Notes: generated by a model not told the origin, from the sequence alone. DNA of 64,000 nucleotides from Desulfomicrobium escambiense DSM 10707 (GCF_000428825.1 NZ_AUAR01000005.1:62001-126000); one strand, 5' to 3'; numbered from the stretch's first letter, positions 18,542 to 27,191 are shown. Numbers and translations: made by a program.

Positions 18542-20602
18542 ATGCAGGATCAACTTCAAAAACAGAGGACTTTCGCCCTGATAGGGCATGGCGGAACCGG
18601 GAAGACGTCGGTGGCCGAGATGCTGCTGTTCAATTCCGGTTCCATCACTCGGTTGGGAAAGATCGACGAAGGGACCACCGCCCTTGACTACGAGCCCGAA
18701 GAAATCAAGCGTCGGGGCAGCATCCAGCCTGCCTTCGCCCAGTTCGCCTGGAAGAAGAATCTGAATTTCCTCATCGATACGCCCGGTGACAACAACTTCA
18801 TCGGCGACCTTCCCTACCTCCTGCAGGGCGCGGACAATGTCGTCCTGGTCATTGACGCCATCGACGGGGTCAAGCCCCTGACCAAGAAGATCTGGTCCGA
18901 GGCCTCCAAGGCAGGCCTGCCGGCCATGGTGTTCGTCAACAAGATGGACCGGGAGCGCGCGAATTTCCAGATGGCCTACCAGGGCCTGTCCGACGTCCTC
19001 GGCATCAAGCCGGTCCTGCTGTTCATGCCCATCGGCAGCGAGACGAATTTCAGCGGCGTGGTCGATGTCCTGGCCGGGAAGGCGTACGCCTTCGACGACA
19101 AGGGTGAGCTGAAGCCCATCGACATGCCCGCGGACCTCGCCGACGAGGTCACCGCCGCGCGCGAGATCGCCGTCGAGAACATCGCCGAGAGCAGCGAAGA
19201 GCTCATGGAGAAGTATCTCGAGGAAGGCGCCCTGACCGAAGAGGAGATGACCGTCGGGCTGCGCGCCGGAGTGCTGAGCCGCGCCCTCGTCCCGGTCTGC
19301 GCCGGCGCCGCCATGCTGAACAAGGGCGGCGTGCCGCTGCTGGACATCGTGCAGAACTACATGGCCTCGCCTCTCGAACACACCGCCTGGCTCGACGCTG
19401 ACGGCAACGAGCGTGCGTCCAGCCCCGACGCCCCCTTCGCCGCCTTCGTCTTCAAGACCATCGCCGACCCCTTTGCCGGCCAGCTTTCGGTCATGCGCGT
19501 GCTCTCGGGCGTCCTGGCCCCGGACGCCTCGGTGCTGAACGCATCCAAGGACGAAAAGGAGAAGATCGGCCAGATCCTGTTCCTCGAAGGCAAGAAGCAG
19601 AACCCCTGCAAGCAGGAAGTCGGCCCCGGCGCCGTGGTGGCCGTGGCCAAGCTCAAGAACACGACCACCGGTGACACCCTGTGCGCTGAAAAATTCCCCT
19701 TCATTCTGCCCAAGCCCAAACTCAGCCCCGGCATCATTTCCTACGCCCTGGCAGCGGCGGAGAAAGGCGACGAGGACAAGGTCTTCGCCGCGGTCCAGAA
19801 GCTCCTGGAAGAGGACATCAACCTGCGCTTGGAGCGCAACGACGAGACCGGCGACATGCTTCTGACCGGCATGGGCCAGCTGCACATCGAACTGGCCGTG
19901 GAGAAGGTCAAGCGCCGCTACAAGACCAACATCGTGCTGAAGACGCCCAAGATCCCCTACCGCGAGACCATCAAGGGCAAGGCCCAGGTCCAGGGGCGCC
20001 ACAAGAAGCAGTCCGGCGGCCGCGGCCAGTTCGGCGACTGCTGGATCCGCATGGAACCCAACAAGCGCGGTGGCGGCTACGAGTTCCTGGACGAGATCGT
20101 CGGCGGCTCCATCCCGCGCAACTACATCCCCGCCGTGGACAAGGGCGTTCAGGAGGCGGCCGCGCGCGGTTTCCTGGCCGGCTATCCCCTGGTCGACTTC
20201 AAGGTCGCGGTCTACGACGGTTCCTTCCATACCGTCGACTCCTCGGAAATGGCCTTCAAGATCGCCGGCTCCCTGGCCTTCAAGAAAGCCGTGGAGATGT
20301 GCAACCCCATCCTCCTCGAACCCATCATGCTCGCCGCGGTCTTCATCCCCGACGAGTTCATGGGCGACGTCATCGGCGACCTCTCCAGCCGCCGCGGCAG
20401 GGTCCTGGGCTCCGACTCCATCGGCGGCATCACTGAGGTCAAGGCCCACGTGCCCATGGCCGAAATGATGAAGTACGCCCCGGACCTGCGCTCCATGACG
20501 GGCGGCCAGGGCACCTTCACCATGGAGTTCGCCCACTACGAGGAATGCCCGCCCAACGTGACCGAGCAGGTCATCGCGGACAGCAAGAAGGAAGAGGAAT
20601 AA
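18542..20602 (+). CDS. Elongation factor G-like GTPase (EF-G2 type)
   Basis: A 686-residue paralogue of EF-G with all five domains in order: GTPase, beta barrel, domains III-V (for example MGQLHIELAVEKVKRRY, GRGQFGD, GYPLVDFKV). The P-loop is GHGGTGKT (15-22), the switch II motif is DTPGDNNF (79-86) and NKMD is present. Canonical EF-G has DTPGHVDF, where the His activates GTP hydrolysis; here that position is Asp83. The switch I motif ERGITI is replaced by RRGSIQ. These changes mark the EF-G2/EF-G-like subfamily, whose role (translocation, recycling or other) is not settled. It stands alone, without rpsL/rpsG/tuf, so it is unlikely to be the main EF-G. Confidence 0.85.
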   Translation: MQDQLQKQRTFALIGHGGTGKTSVAEMLLFNSGSITRLGKIDEGTTALDYEPEEIKRRGSIQPAFAQFAWKKNLNFLIDTPGDNNFIGDLPYLLQGADNVVLVIDAIDGVKPLTKKIWSEASKAGLPAMVFVNKMDRERANFQMAYQGLSDVLGIKPVLLFMPIGSETNFSGVVDVLAGKAYAFDDKGELKPIDMPADLADEVTAAREIAVENIAESSEELMEKYLEEGALTEEEMTVGLRAGVLSRALVPVCAGAAMLNKGGVPLLDIVQNYMASPLEHTAWLDADGNERASSPDAPFAAFVFKTIADPFAGQLSVMRVLSGVLAPDASVLNASKDEKEKIGQILFLEGKKQNPCKQEVGPGAVVAVAKLKNTTTGDTLCAEKFPFILPKPKLSPGIISYALAAAEKGDEDKVFAAVQKLLEEDINLRLERNDETGDMLLTGMGQLHIELAVEKVKRRYKTNIVLKTPKIPYRETIKGKAQVQGRHKKQSGGRGQFGDCWIRMEPNKRGGGYEFLDEIVGGSIPRNYIPAVDKGVQEAAARGFLAGYPLVDFKVAVYDGSFHTVDSSEMAFKIAGSLAFKKAVEMCNPILLEPIMLAAVFIPDEFMGDVIGDLSSRRGRVLGSDSIGGITEVKAHVPMAEMMKYAPDLRSMTGGQGTFTMEFAHYEECPPNVTEQVIADSKKEEE

Positions 20603-20642
20603 TCCGGCTCTCAGCTGCGCGGGCCGCACCGGTCCGCGCCGT

Positions 20643-20687
20643 AAAAGCGCAAAACCCCCGCCGCGAGGTCGGGGGTTTTGCGCTTTT
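20643..20687. terminator. Strong bidirectional terminator
   Basis: An 18-bp perfect stem: an A4 run, GCGC, A4, C5 and G pair with CG5, T4, GCGC and T4. It encloses a 9-base loop, 40 bases after the EF-G-like stop and facing the convergent gene that ends at 20761. Confidence 0.9.
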
Positions 20688-20760
20688 CTGGTTTGTGCTT
20701 GGCAGCCTGCCGTATGAGGTCGCCTGCCAAGCGTTGTAAATTCTGATGTGAGCCTGGGGA

Positions 20761-21429
20761 TCAGGGCGCCTGCTCAATGAACGCCTTTTCCGGCCGTACA
20801 TCGACGGGGTTGCCGGCGTTGTCGGTGCCGGCCATGGCGAAGCGGTACGATCCGAAAGGCAGCGGACGAGAGTTCCATGACCGTCCGCCGGGATATACGC
20901 CGAAATATTGGTCTGCGACCCGCCCGTCTGTATCGAATACGACGATGAGCAGCCTCGATGCATCCGAGCGGGGTAGATGGAATGAGGCGATGCCGCGACC
21001 CGGGTCCATGTTTTCGGCCGTGACACCGCGGGTTGCTGGACCTTTTGCCCAGGGCAGGGCGGGTGTCTGTGCCGCGGCGATCTTCCTGGCCAGGCGTTGT
21101 GTGCAGACACGGAATGGCGATTCATCGTCCGCGAAGGTGATTTTGTACGCGGCGAAGGGCGCAAAAAGACTCAATGAGCAGCTCGTGCGCTTTCCGGGCG
21201 TCTCCTGAAACGCAATGCGGCGGGTCGCCGTGAAGGTCCGTTCGTCGTTTTGGATCAGCAGCTCCACGCTGCCCCTGGATCGGGGCGCGGATATGATGAC
21301 CGTGAAATCCGTCATAAGGTTTGTGACGTCCGCATCGACTTCGACAGCGAGTATTTCCTGGCTTCGTGCCGTTGCAGGCAGGAGGAGTCCCAACCCCAGG
21401 CACGCGAGATATGCGGTGAGCAATCTCAT
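20761..21429 (-). CDS. Secreted protein of unknown function
   Basis: A 222-residue protein with a Sec signal peptide (cleavage after about TARSQ, residue 24). The mature part is beta-rich, and the C terminus (FGSYRFAMAGTDNAGN) resembles an Ig-like or FlgD-type fold. Two cysteines in the mature region could form a disulfide. I do not recognise the family. It overlaps the preceding membrane-protein gene by 4 bases (ATGA), so the two are a unit. They lie just downstream of the broken vgrG on the same strand, a usual place for secretion-linked cargo or accessory genes, but there is no direct evidence of such a role. Confidence 0.55.
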   Translation of the reverse strand: MRLLTAYLACLGLGLLLPATARSQEILAVEVDADVTNLMTDFTVIISAPRSRGSVELLIQNDERTFTATRRIAFQETPGKRTSCSLSLFAPFAAYKITFADDESPFRVCTQRLARKIAAAQTPALPWAKGPATRGVTAENMDPGRGIASFHLPRSDASRLLIVVFDTDGRVADQYFGVYPGGRSWNSRPLPFGSYRFAMAGTDNAGNPVDVRPEKAFIEQAP

Positions 21430-22577
21430 AGGTTGCTCACCTGCCCGTTTCTCACGCCCGCGGCTTCGCCGGGAGTGAATTCACCCAGGGTATGGCTGCG
21501 GTTTCTGAACGGGGTTTCCTCAAAGAGCGCGCCCATGGATACGAGGCGCGTCTTTGGCACGTGTTTGATCTGGAAGAAGTTCAGCCTGTCGTAGATGATC
21601 AGTTGGCGCTCGTCCTCGGCCAGCAGAAAAACGGGGTGTGTCGGGGTCGACTCCGGAGTGTCGAGGCGGAGGGTGACCACGGGGAAGACGTGGATTCGGC
21701 CCAGCTTGCCGTACAGCGCCGAAAGCATGAATGTCTGACTGGCAATGGCGATGATCAAAACGGTCCTGCCTAGACGCCAGAGACAGCCGTTGTCGTCCTT
21801 GCGGCAGGCGCACGCCAGTCGGTGGATGACGAAGATGGCTCCGACGACCATCGCAATCAGCAGGAAGGTCAGGGTGAAAACCTGTGCCCTGGGGCCTTCC
21901 TGGTCCCTGTCGGCGTCTGACTTGAACCACGGGCGGTGCGTCATGTGTTCGGCTATGTTCGATGGGTTGGCCAGAAGACGTTGGAGAAGGTAGACTCGGT
22001 TTTCCATCTTTCTGGAATCTCCCGCCCTACTTTGCATGGACTCGGCGAGGATTTCCCCCTTTATGGGTTGTAGCACAGCCCTGATCTCGAAAACCTCCAC
22101 TTCGAAGCTCATGAGGCAGAAATAGGCGGTGAGCACGCAGGCCGCACCGGCGACCAGTAGCAGGTCCAGAACGTGGAAGTACGTCCTGCTCAGAACTCTG
22201 TGACGATATCCCCAGATCAGCACGCACAGGACGCCGATGGCCGACAGACCAGTCAGGCATGCCGCTAGGCACCACATCAGCGCAGGCTCATGCCGCAGGG
22301 ATTCCAGCACGCCGTTACGAAAGCCCCCATCGTTCATCAGTCTGGCTAGGTTGACGCATACGGCCGTCAACGCGTCCAGGGCGAATTGGATGTCCTCTCC
22401 GAACGAGGTTACGGGGTCGTGACCCAAGAGGAGCTTGTCATGCTCCGCCCGCGCCCAGCGGCCGAGGGCGTAAAAGGCAATGGCGACAAGAGCGGATGTT
22501 TTCAGGAGCTTGGCGAGGCGCTGGGCCAGCGTGCCGAAAGCATCCTGTCGCGACGTGAGAAGGGAGTCGATGTGCAT
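21426..22577 (-). CDS. Multi-pass membrane protein of unknown function
   Basis: A 383-residue protein with about five hydrophobic segments: near residues 25-45, two between 100 and 165 (LTGLSAIGVLCVLIWGY; LDLLLVAGAACVLTAYF), then near 235-255 and 270-290. A soluble C-terminal domain follows (about 100 residues), and there is a large loop between TM3 and TM4. No family recognised. ATG 22577 was chosen because GAGGA lies 9 bases upstream; an in-frame ATG at 22592 has no ribosome site. It is coupled to the secreted protein gene downstream. The base composition is less GC-rich than region 1, consistent with island DNA. Confidence 0.6.
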   Translation of the reverse strand: MHIDSLLTSRQDAFGTLAQRLAKLLKTSALVAIAFYALGRWARAEHDKLLLGHDPVTSFGEDIQFALDALTAVCVNLARLMNDGGFRNGVLESLRHEPALMWCLAACLTGLSAIGVLCVLIWGYRHRVLSRTYFHVLDLLLVAGAACVLTAYFCLMSFEVEVFEIRAVLQPIKGEILAESMQSRAGDSRKMENRVYLLQRLLANPSNIAEHMTHRPWFKSDADRDQEGPRAQVFTLTFLLIAMVVGAIFVIHRLACACRKDDNGCLWRLGRTVLIIAIASQTFMLSALYGKLGRIHVFPVVTLRLDTPESTPTHPVFLLAEDERQLIIYDRLNFFQIKHVPKTRLVSMGALFEETPFRNRSHTLGEFTPGEAAGVRNGQVSNL

Positions 22578-23188
22578 AGTTGGGTTCCTCATCCGGCGTG
22601 AACTCGAAATTCATGAGATATGAGGGCGATGATGTCGAAGCATTTCGGAAAATCTGAAGGCAACCAATGGTTGAATGCAGAATTGGAGGTGCTGTGTGTG
22701 TTAAATTTCCAAAGTTGTGCAATACATGGTGATAATCTTAAATAAAAATGTTTATATATGATTATAAAAATGTAAATATCCACAGATTAGTGTCGTTCAG
22801 CGCGTGTTAATTGGAAAATATACAATGCGATAATTCATGTTGAATGGAGATCTTGCGCTGTAAAGATTTGCGCTGGAGTTCACACCGCTCTACGATTCTG
22901 AGCTAGATCCATTCAGGCGAGCTAAGAGTGTCACGAAGCGAAAATCTACTCATGCCGAAACTTTCCCGAGTTGGAGCCTGTGATCAATGCAGTTGAAGTC
23001 GTGTTCGAATTTTGGCTTTATATCCGCGAGATTTTCCGGAATTTATGCGCAGTAAATTATATTGTCACGTATAGATATAGTTTATGAACCTACGAGAATC
23101 CAAAATGGAAACTAAAATTTTGAGTATTCACGGTATGCGCTTTGCAAGTACATTGACATTCATTAGTTTTTTCGGATTTCTTACTCCG
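22578..23188. other. AT-rich non-coding stretch beside the broken vgrG
   Basis: About 600 bases, clearly poorer in GC than the surroundings, especially 22720-23160. No credible gene is seen; short open frames here have no ribosome site and no recognisable protein. It replaces the expected 3' two-thirds of vgrG and may be the scar of an insertion or deletion. Confidence 0.6.
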
Positions 23189-23785
23189 GAATTCGTTTTC
23201 GGTGTCCGAGAAGTAGAGCACATGGCGGTCCTCAAAATACTCAGAGTAGAAATAAATGCCTTTTTACTCGCATAACCTGGAGATGAAGTGCAGGGCTGTC
23301 TCGCCGTACTGCACGCAGTATTCGCGTGGCGCGTAGTCGTAAAAGCATTTGAAGGCGTAGGAGTCTCCCGTAAAGTTCTGCTCCTTGAGAACCTGCTCGA
23401 TGATCTGAAGCACGGTCATGTTCTGGAATATGCGGTGGTCCGTGACCAGGCGCGGAAACCACAGGCGGGGGACCAGGACGCAGCGGTAGTGGGTGCGCAG
23501 GTTGGCGGTGTGCCGTTGCTTGAGGTGGCGGATGACGGCGTGGACATGGCGGCCGCTTCCGCGCTTGTCGGAAACGCTCAGGCAGGCGGGCTGCCCCAAG
23601 AGCTCTGAAAAATCCACGGCAGGATTTTCGTCCACCAGTTCGATCTCGAATTCGTAGGGTCGATGCGCCTCGTCTTCGGATCCCGAAAAGGCATAGACCC
23701 GGAGGGCATGACCGGACAGCGCCTCGAAGGTGAACGAGGCGCTGTCTGTCCCGTGGTTCCCTAACTTCTGGTGGTTGTTCAGCAT
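23189..23785 (-). pseudogene. tssI: Truncated vgrG (T6SS spike) with an in-frame nonsense codon
   Basis: The reading frame from ATG 23785 gives 173 residues of the VgrG N-terminal (gp27-like) part: FTFEALSGHALRVYAFSG, then YEFEIELVDENPAVDFSELLGQ and CVQYGETALHFISRLCE. A TAA at 23264-23266 stops it exactly where VgrG proteins read RL-E-E-GIYY. The same frame then continues with KGIYFYSEYFEDRHVLYFSD to about 23189 before similarity fades into AT-rich DNA. VgrGs are usually 600 residues or more, so the OB-fold and needle are missing. This looks like a nonsense mutation plus loss of the 3' part. The stump cannot form a working spike. Confidence 0.82.
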
Positions 23786-23814
23786 GTCATTATTTTTTTG
23801 GTGATGGAGTTGGC

Positions 23815-24132
23815 CTATCCGATGTCCACGTCCGAACTGGCTTCGATCATTCGCCCCGTGCCGCCGCAGTGCTTTGTGGTGTCGCCGAGTCGCACCAAGG
23901 GTTTGCCGTTGACGAGGACGTCCTCGCTGCCCATGGCGGCCGTCCACGTGTTGGGGCCGCAACACGTGGAGTGCTTTCCCTGGTCGCCAAGACGCAACAC
24001 GGGACGCCCGTTGATGACGACATCGGGCGAACCGCTGACCGCAGGGCCGCTGACCGCGTGGGCGCAACAGCTTCCGCCGTGCGCGTCGTGCGGACAGAAG
24101 GCCTTGTCACCCACTCTACAGGCTGGGGGCAT
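23815..24132 (-). CDS. PAAR-domain T6SS spike tip protein
   Basis: A 105-residue PAAR protein that would sharpen the VgrG spike and carry a zinc ion. It begins MPPACRVGDKAFCPHDAHGG and contains a twofold repeat, VVINGRPVLRLGD and VLVNGKPLVRLGD, each followed by His/Cys residues (KHSTCCGP; KHCGG). There is no C-terminal toxin extension, so it is a plain tip. ATG 24132 follows GGAG 8 bases away; an earlier in-frame start at 24204 lacks one. It lies between hcp and the broken vgrG on the same strand. Confidence 0.88.
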   Translation of the reverse strand: MPPACRVGDKAFCPHDAHGGSCCAHAVSGPAVSGSPDVVINGRPVLRLGDQGKHSTCCGPNTWTAAMGSEDVLVNGKPLVRLGDTTKHCGGTGRMIEASSDVDIG

Positions 24133-24371
24133 GAAATCTCCGTTCTCGATGTTGTTGTCCAAAATGCCGTCGTCACCGGAGAAGACGATCTCGGTCAGCG
24201 GCATGCACGGATGCGGAGTGCTTCGACGGGAGCACGCAGACAGCCTCAGCCCTCGGCCGCGGCGTCTGGAATCGCGTGAATTCCTCTTTCGGTGCGTTTC
24301 GCGGTGCCGTGAAGCCTCTTCCTCGGCGGCGGAGAGCCGGGGCCCGCACGGCGGCGAGCCCCTTTTCCGCC

Positions 24372-24893
24372 CTACGCCTGGTTGGACATGGTTCTCCAGT
24401 CGTCGCTTTCCGACGTGCTGGCGATCTCATGCGTTTTGATGATCTTGCGGTATGTCATGTAGACGTCCTCCAGGTGCGTGAAGTGCGCCTTCCCGGGGTC
24501 CTGGCAGTTGGGCATGTAGGCCTGGATGTCGACGATGATGGCGTCCTCGAGTTGGATGGTGAAGTAGTGCTCCATGGTCCCGGAGGCCGAGGTGCGGTAG
24601 AACTTCATTTCCACCTTGGGGAGCTTTTCACCGCTGGCCAGAGCTCTGAAGAGCAGGGGAGAGGCTTTGTCCATGACCTTGGTGATCTTCAGCGGCTTGT
24701 GCACGCGCTGACCAGTGGGCTGGCCGGACTGAGGGTCCCGCGGCAGGATGATCTGGTGTTCGAATGCCTCCACCAGGCACTCGTCCTCATGTCCCTCCTG
24801 GAAGATGTTGCCCACCGAGGCTTCGGTGAAGTTTCCGGCCGTAATGAGTCCCTGGCGCTCTCCGGTGATGCTGATATAGGCGGGAACCGGCAT
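24372..24893 (-). CDS. hcp: Hcp, T6SS tube protein
   Basis: A 173-residue Hcp (TssD) that forms hexameric rings of the inner tube. Family features: MPVPAYISITGERQGLI at the N terminus, FQEGHEDECLVEAFEHQI, VHKPLKITKVMDKASPLLF, and the C-terminal EDVYMTYRKIIKTHE. AAGGAG lies just upstream of ATG 24893. A sigma-54 promoter is positioned 47-60 bases upstream of the start. It is first of the leftward hcp-PAAR-vgrG set and divergent from the main tss operon. Confidence 0.96.
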   Translation of the reverse strand: MPVPAYISITGERQGLITAGNFTEASVGNIFQEGHEDECLVEAFEHQIILPRDPQSGQPTGQRVHKPLKITKVMDKASPLLFRALASGEKLPKVEMKFYRTSASGTMEHYFTIQLEDAIIVDIQAYMPNCQDPGKAHFTHLEDVYMTYRKIIKTHEIASTSESDDWRTMSNQA

Positions 24894-24939
24894 AATGCTC
24901 TCCTTGGGGAAAAGGTTGTTGATGATGTCTTCGCATAAG

Positions 24940-24953
24940 GCAACATCCGTGCC
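24940..24953 (-). promoter_or_regulatory. Sigma-54 promoter of hcp
   Basis: On the minus strand the sequence reads AGGCACGGATGTTGCC. The invariant GG (-24) and GC (-12) are separated by exactly 10 bases, and it matches TGGCACG-N4-TTGC at all but the first base. The predicted start is near 24928, leaving a leader of about 35 bases with the hcp ribosome site. Confidence 0.82.
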
Positions 24954-25008
24954 TCTGTTTTATGGTTAACTATATTGGTTGGTTATGTGGTGATATGCGC
25001 GGCGAGGC

Positions 25009-25025
25009 TGGCAAGATGTTGCCCG
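25009..25025. repeat. Inverted repeat, candidate activator site (copy 1)
   Basis: TGGCAAGATGTTGCCCG, a dyad of GGCAA-N4-TTGCC. It differs at one of 17 positions from copy 2 at 25161. It lies about 90 bases upstream of the predicted hcp start, a typical place for a sigma-54 activator's enhancer. Confidence 0.6.
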
Positions 25026-25160
25026 GTTTGCAGGACGGCAGGAAAGTTGGATGGGAATGAGTAAAAAAATCAGTTTGTTGTGTTTGGTAATAACTTGCTT
25101 GAATGTGCGTCGGGCATTTGTGGTCTGCGTTCAATAGTTTGAAATAACGAAACAAAATCC

Positions 25161-25177
25161 TGGCAAGTTGTTGCCCG
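25161..25177. repeat. Inverted repeat, candidate activator site (copy 2)
   Basis: TGGCAAGTTGTTGCCCG, 16 of 17 bases identical to copy 1, 152 bases away. It lies about 240 bases from the hcp start and about 170 bases from the predicted tssA start, so it could serve both divergent promoters. Confidence 0.6.
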
Positions 25178-25315
25178 ATATGGATGCTGTGAGCCTTTCC
25201 GGGAAAGAGTGTAGGTCTCGGATTGGCTTCGTTGATCCTCTATGGTTCCACCATGTGTGAGTTGAGTACGGAGAGCATTGTCGGGTTGCACGCGGGTAAT
25301 ACGCTTCAGTCGATA

Positions 25316-25329
25316 GGCGTCACGGATGC
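25316..25329 (+). promoter_or_regulatory. Weak sigma-54-like promoter facing tssA
   Basis: AGGCGTCACGGATGCA has GG and GC with the required 10-base spacing but matches the rest of the consensus poorly. It would give a leader of about 240 bases before tssA. The remaining bases of 24954-25583 are AT-rich and hold no gene that I can see. Confidence 0.4.
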
Positions 25330-25583
25330 AGTTTGTTTCAGGAGATTTTTTCTTGCTGACGGGTTGGGCGAAAACGCCATGTCTGTCTGTTCAATATTGT
25401 AAATTATTTTAGATAATTATTTGATAGAATATTTATGTTTAATGACTAGGATGTATTCGGCAATATACTTATGCGTATTTATGCATAGTTGTCATTTATA
25501 CACTTTGTTTTGTAGTTTTTTAAGTGTATTTTCAACATTATTTGTGGATTGTTTTTATTGTATATCCGCTGTTAGTGGACGCC

Positions 25584-27191
25584 ATGGTCGATACACTACA
25601 TACAGCTGGTGTGCAGCGCGTACGCCCTTCTCTTCCAGATCCCATTTTTTACATGTGGCTTACCCCCTTGAGTGGAGATTCGCCGTGCGGTGAGGATATC
25701 GGCTTCTCCGACGAGTTCGAGTCGCTCAGGGCGGAAGTGGAGAAAGGGATGTCAGTGCACGGGAGGGAGAGAACGGACTGGCCCCTTGTCCTGCGCGTGG
25801 CCACCCAGATTCTCGGCGGACGCAGCAAGGATCTGTGGGTATTGTGCTACGGCGTCATGGCGGCGCAGGAGGCCCAGGGGATCGTGTGTTGCACGGCCGC
25901 CCTTTCAGCGCTTGCATCTCTTCTTGAGTCATATTGGAGCGAGCTGCATCCCGGAATTTCCCGTGTTCAGCGACGAGTTGCTCCGGTTAAATGGCTCGCG
26001 GCACGCCTTGAGTCCAAATTTGCGGCCGAGGTGAAGGCCGAGGAGAAAGGGGCGGTCGTCATCCTGAAAAACGAAGTGGCCCGGTTGCAAGCCATCCTCA
26101 ACGACAGGTTCGGTGCCACGGCGCCTTCCTTTGACGGTCTGTCGCGGCTGCTGGGCGATTATGAACGCGAAGGTGCCGGCAACAGCCCTTCCCGGCCGCA
26201 CCGTGCCGAGATCGCTCCGCCGGTTTTACCCCCGCCCCCAGACACGTCACTGCCAGACGACGATTTTCTCACCGCCATCGACGGCCATGGCCGCGTGCCG
26301 GCCGCAGTGCTGCCGCGTCTCCTCAGATCTGCTCAGGACCAGTGCCGGCAGCTGGCCGCGCATTTTTCCTCGTTCGACATCTTGGACTGGAGGGTGGTTC
26401 TGCTGCACCGCGCGGCTCTATGGTGCACGGTCGATCAACTTCCCCAGGCCGATGGCGCCGGTGTGACACAGTTGCGTCCCGTACCGCCGGAAAGGGCGCA
26501 GTCGTATGCTGCGGCGGTGGAAGCCAGACGATTTCTGGAGGTCCTGCCTCGGCTGGAACGGTCCGCCAGCAAGGCGCCTTTTTGGCTGGATGGGCACCAT
26601 CTTGTCGCCCGTTGTCTCGAAGGGCTCGACGCCTTCGGGTCCCTGGCCATTCTGCGGGCCGTGCTCGCCCAGTTCCTGCGCCGTTTCCCAGAGTTGGTCC
26701 GCTGCAAGTTTCTGGACGGCACTCCCTTTGCCTCGCCGCGAACTGCGCAGTGGCTCGACGCCATCGAATTGCCGCCATCCGGTCAAGCCTCTCCGCGCCT
26801 AACCATACGTTCGGGAGAGGCCGTCCGTGAGCAGGAATTGCTGGATGAGAGCCTGGCCATCCGGGCGGAGAGGGGCTTCCCGGCCGGCCTGTCCCATCTG
26901 GAGAGAGTGCCTGCCGGACGCAGTCGCGCAGCCGTGCGGCAAGGGCTTCTGCTGGCGCGATACTGCATCGCAGCAGGCAACAAGAAGGCGGCCGTGCGGC
27001 TCTTGCAGTCTCTCTACGAACAACTGGAAAAATGGGAGCTGTTGGACTGGGAGCCCGAACTCAGCGCCAACATAATCTCTCTGCTGCTTTCCTTGCAGCC
27101 CAAGGACAGGGGTAACGGGGCTGAGACGATGCTCAGCCGTTTGCACTGGCTGCATCTCGGAACGGCGGTGGGCAGTTTCAAAGAAGTGTAA
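25584..27191 (+). CDS. tssA: T6SS protein TssA
   Basis: A 535-residue TssA (ImpA/VasJ), the cap protein that primes baseplate and sheath-tube assembly. The ImpA_N domain starts LTPLSGDSPCGEDIGFSDEF, followed by a proline-rich linker (PPVLPPPPDTSLPDD) and a long C-terminal helical domain (LLLARYCIAAGNKKAAVRLLQSLYEQLEKW). ATG 25584 was taken; it has only a weak ribosome site. A GTG at 25524 would add a hydrophobic AT-rich stretch unlike the family, and ATG 25653 begins at the conserved core. It is first gene of the rightward operon. Confidence 0.88.
   Translation: MVDTLHTAGVQRVRPSLPDPIFYMWLTPLSGDSPCGEDIGFSDEFESLRAEVEKGMSVHGRERTDWPLVLRVATQILGGRSKDLWVLCYGVMAAQEAQGIVCCTAALSALASLLESYWSELHPGISRVQRRVAPVKWLAARLESKFAAEVKAEEKGAVVILKNEVARLQAILNDRFGATAPSFDGLSRLLGDYEREGAGNSPSRPHRAEIAPPVLPPPPDTSLPDDDFLTAIDGHGRVPAAVLPRLLRSAQDQCRQLAAHFSSFDILDWRVVLLHRAALWCTVDQLPQADGAGVTQLRPVPPERAQSYAAAVEARRFLEVLPRLERSASKAPFWLDGHHLVARCLEGLDAFGSLAILRAVLAQFLRRFPELVRCKFLDGTPFASPRTAQWLDAIELPPSGQASPRLTIRSGEAVREQELLDESLAIRAERGFPAGLSHLERVPAGRSRAAVRQGLLLARYCIAAGNKKAAVRLLQSLYEQLEKWELLDWEPELSANIISLLLSLQPKDRGNGAETMLSRLHWLHLGTAVGSFKEV

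Noticed and set aside
22589-22783. Minus-strand 64-codon frame upstream of the membrane protein
   Set aside because: Low-complexity AT-rich start (Ile/Tyr/Phe), no ribosome site, overlaps the leader of the next gene.
23084-23275. Plus-strand 63-codon frame in the AT-rich tract
   Set aside because: It overlaps the VgrG remnant on the other strand, which explains the sequence better.
25091-25110. TTGG-N9-GC sequence resembling a -24/-12 promoter, and the dyads themselves read as such promoters
   Set aside because: Spacing between GG and GC is 9, not 10; sigma-54 promoters tolerate this poorly. The palindromic dyads fit an activator site better.
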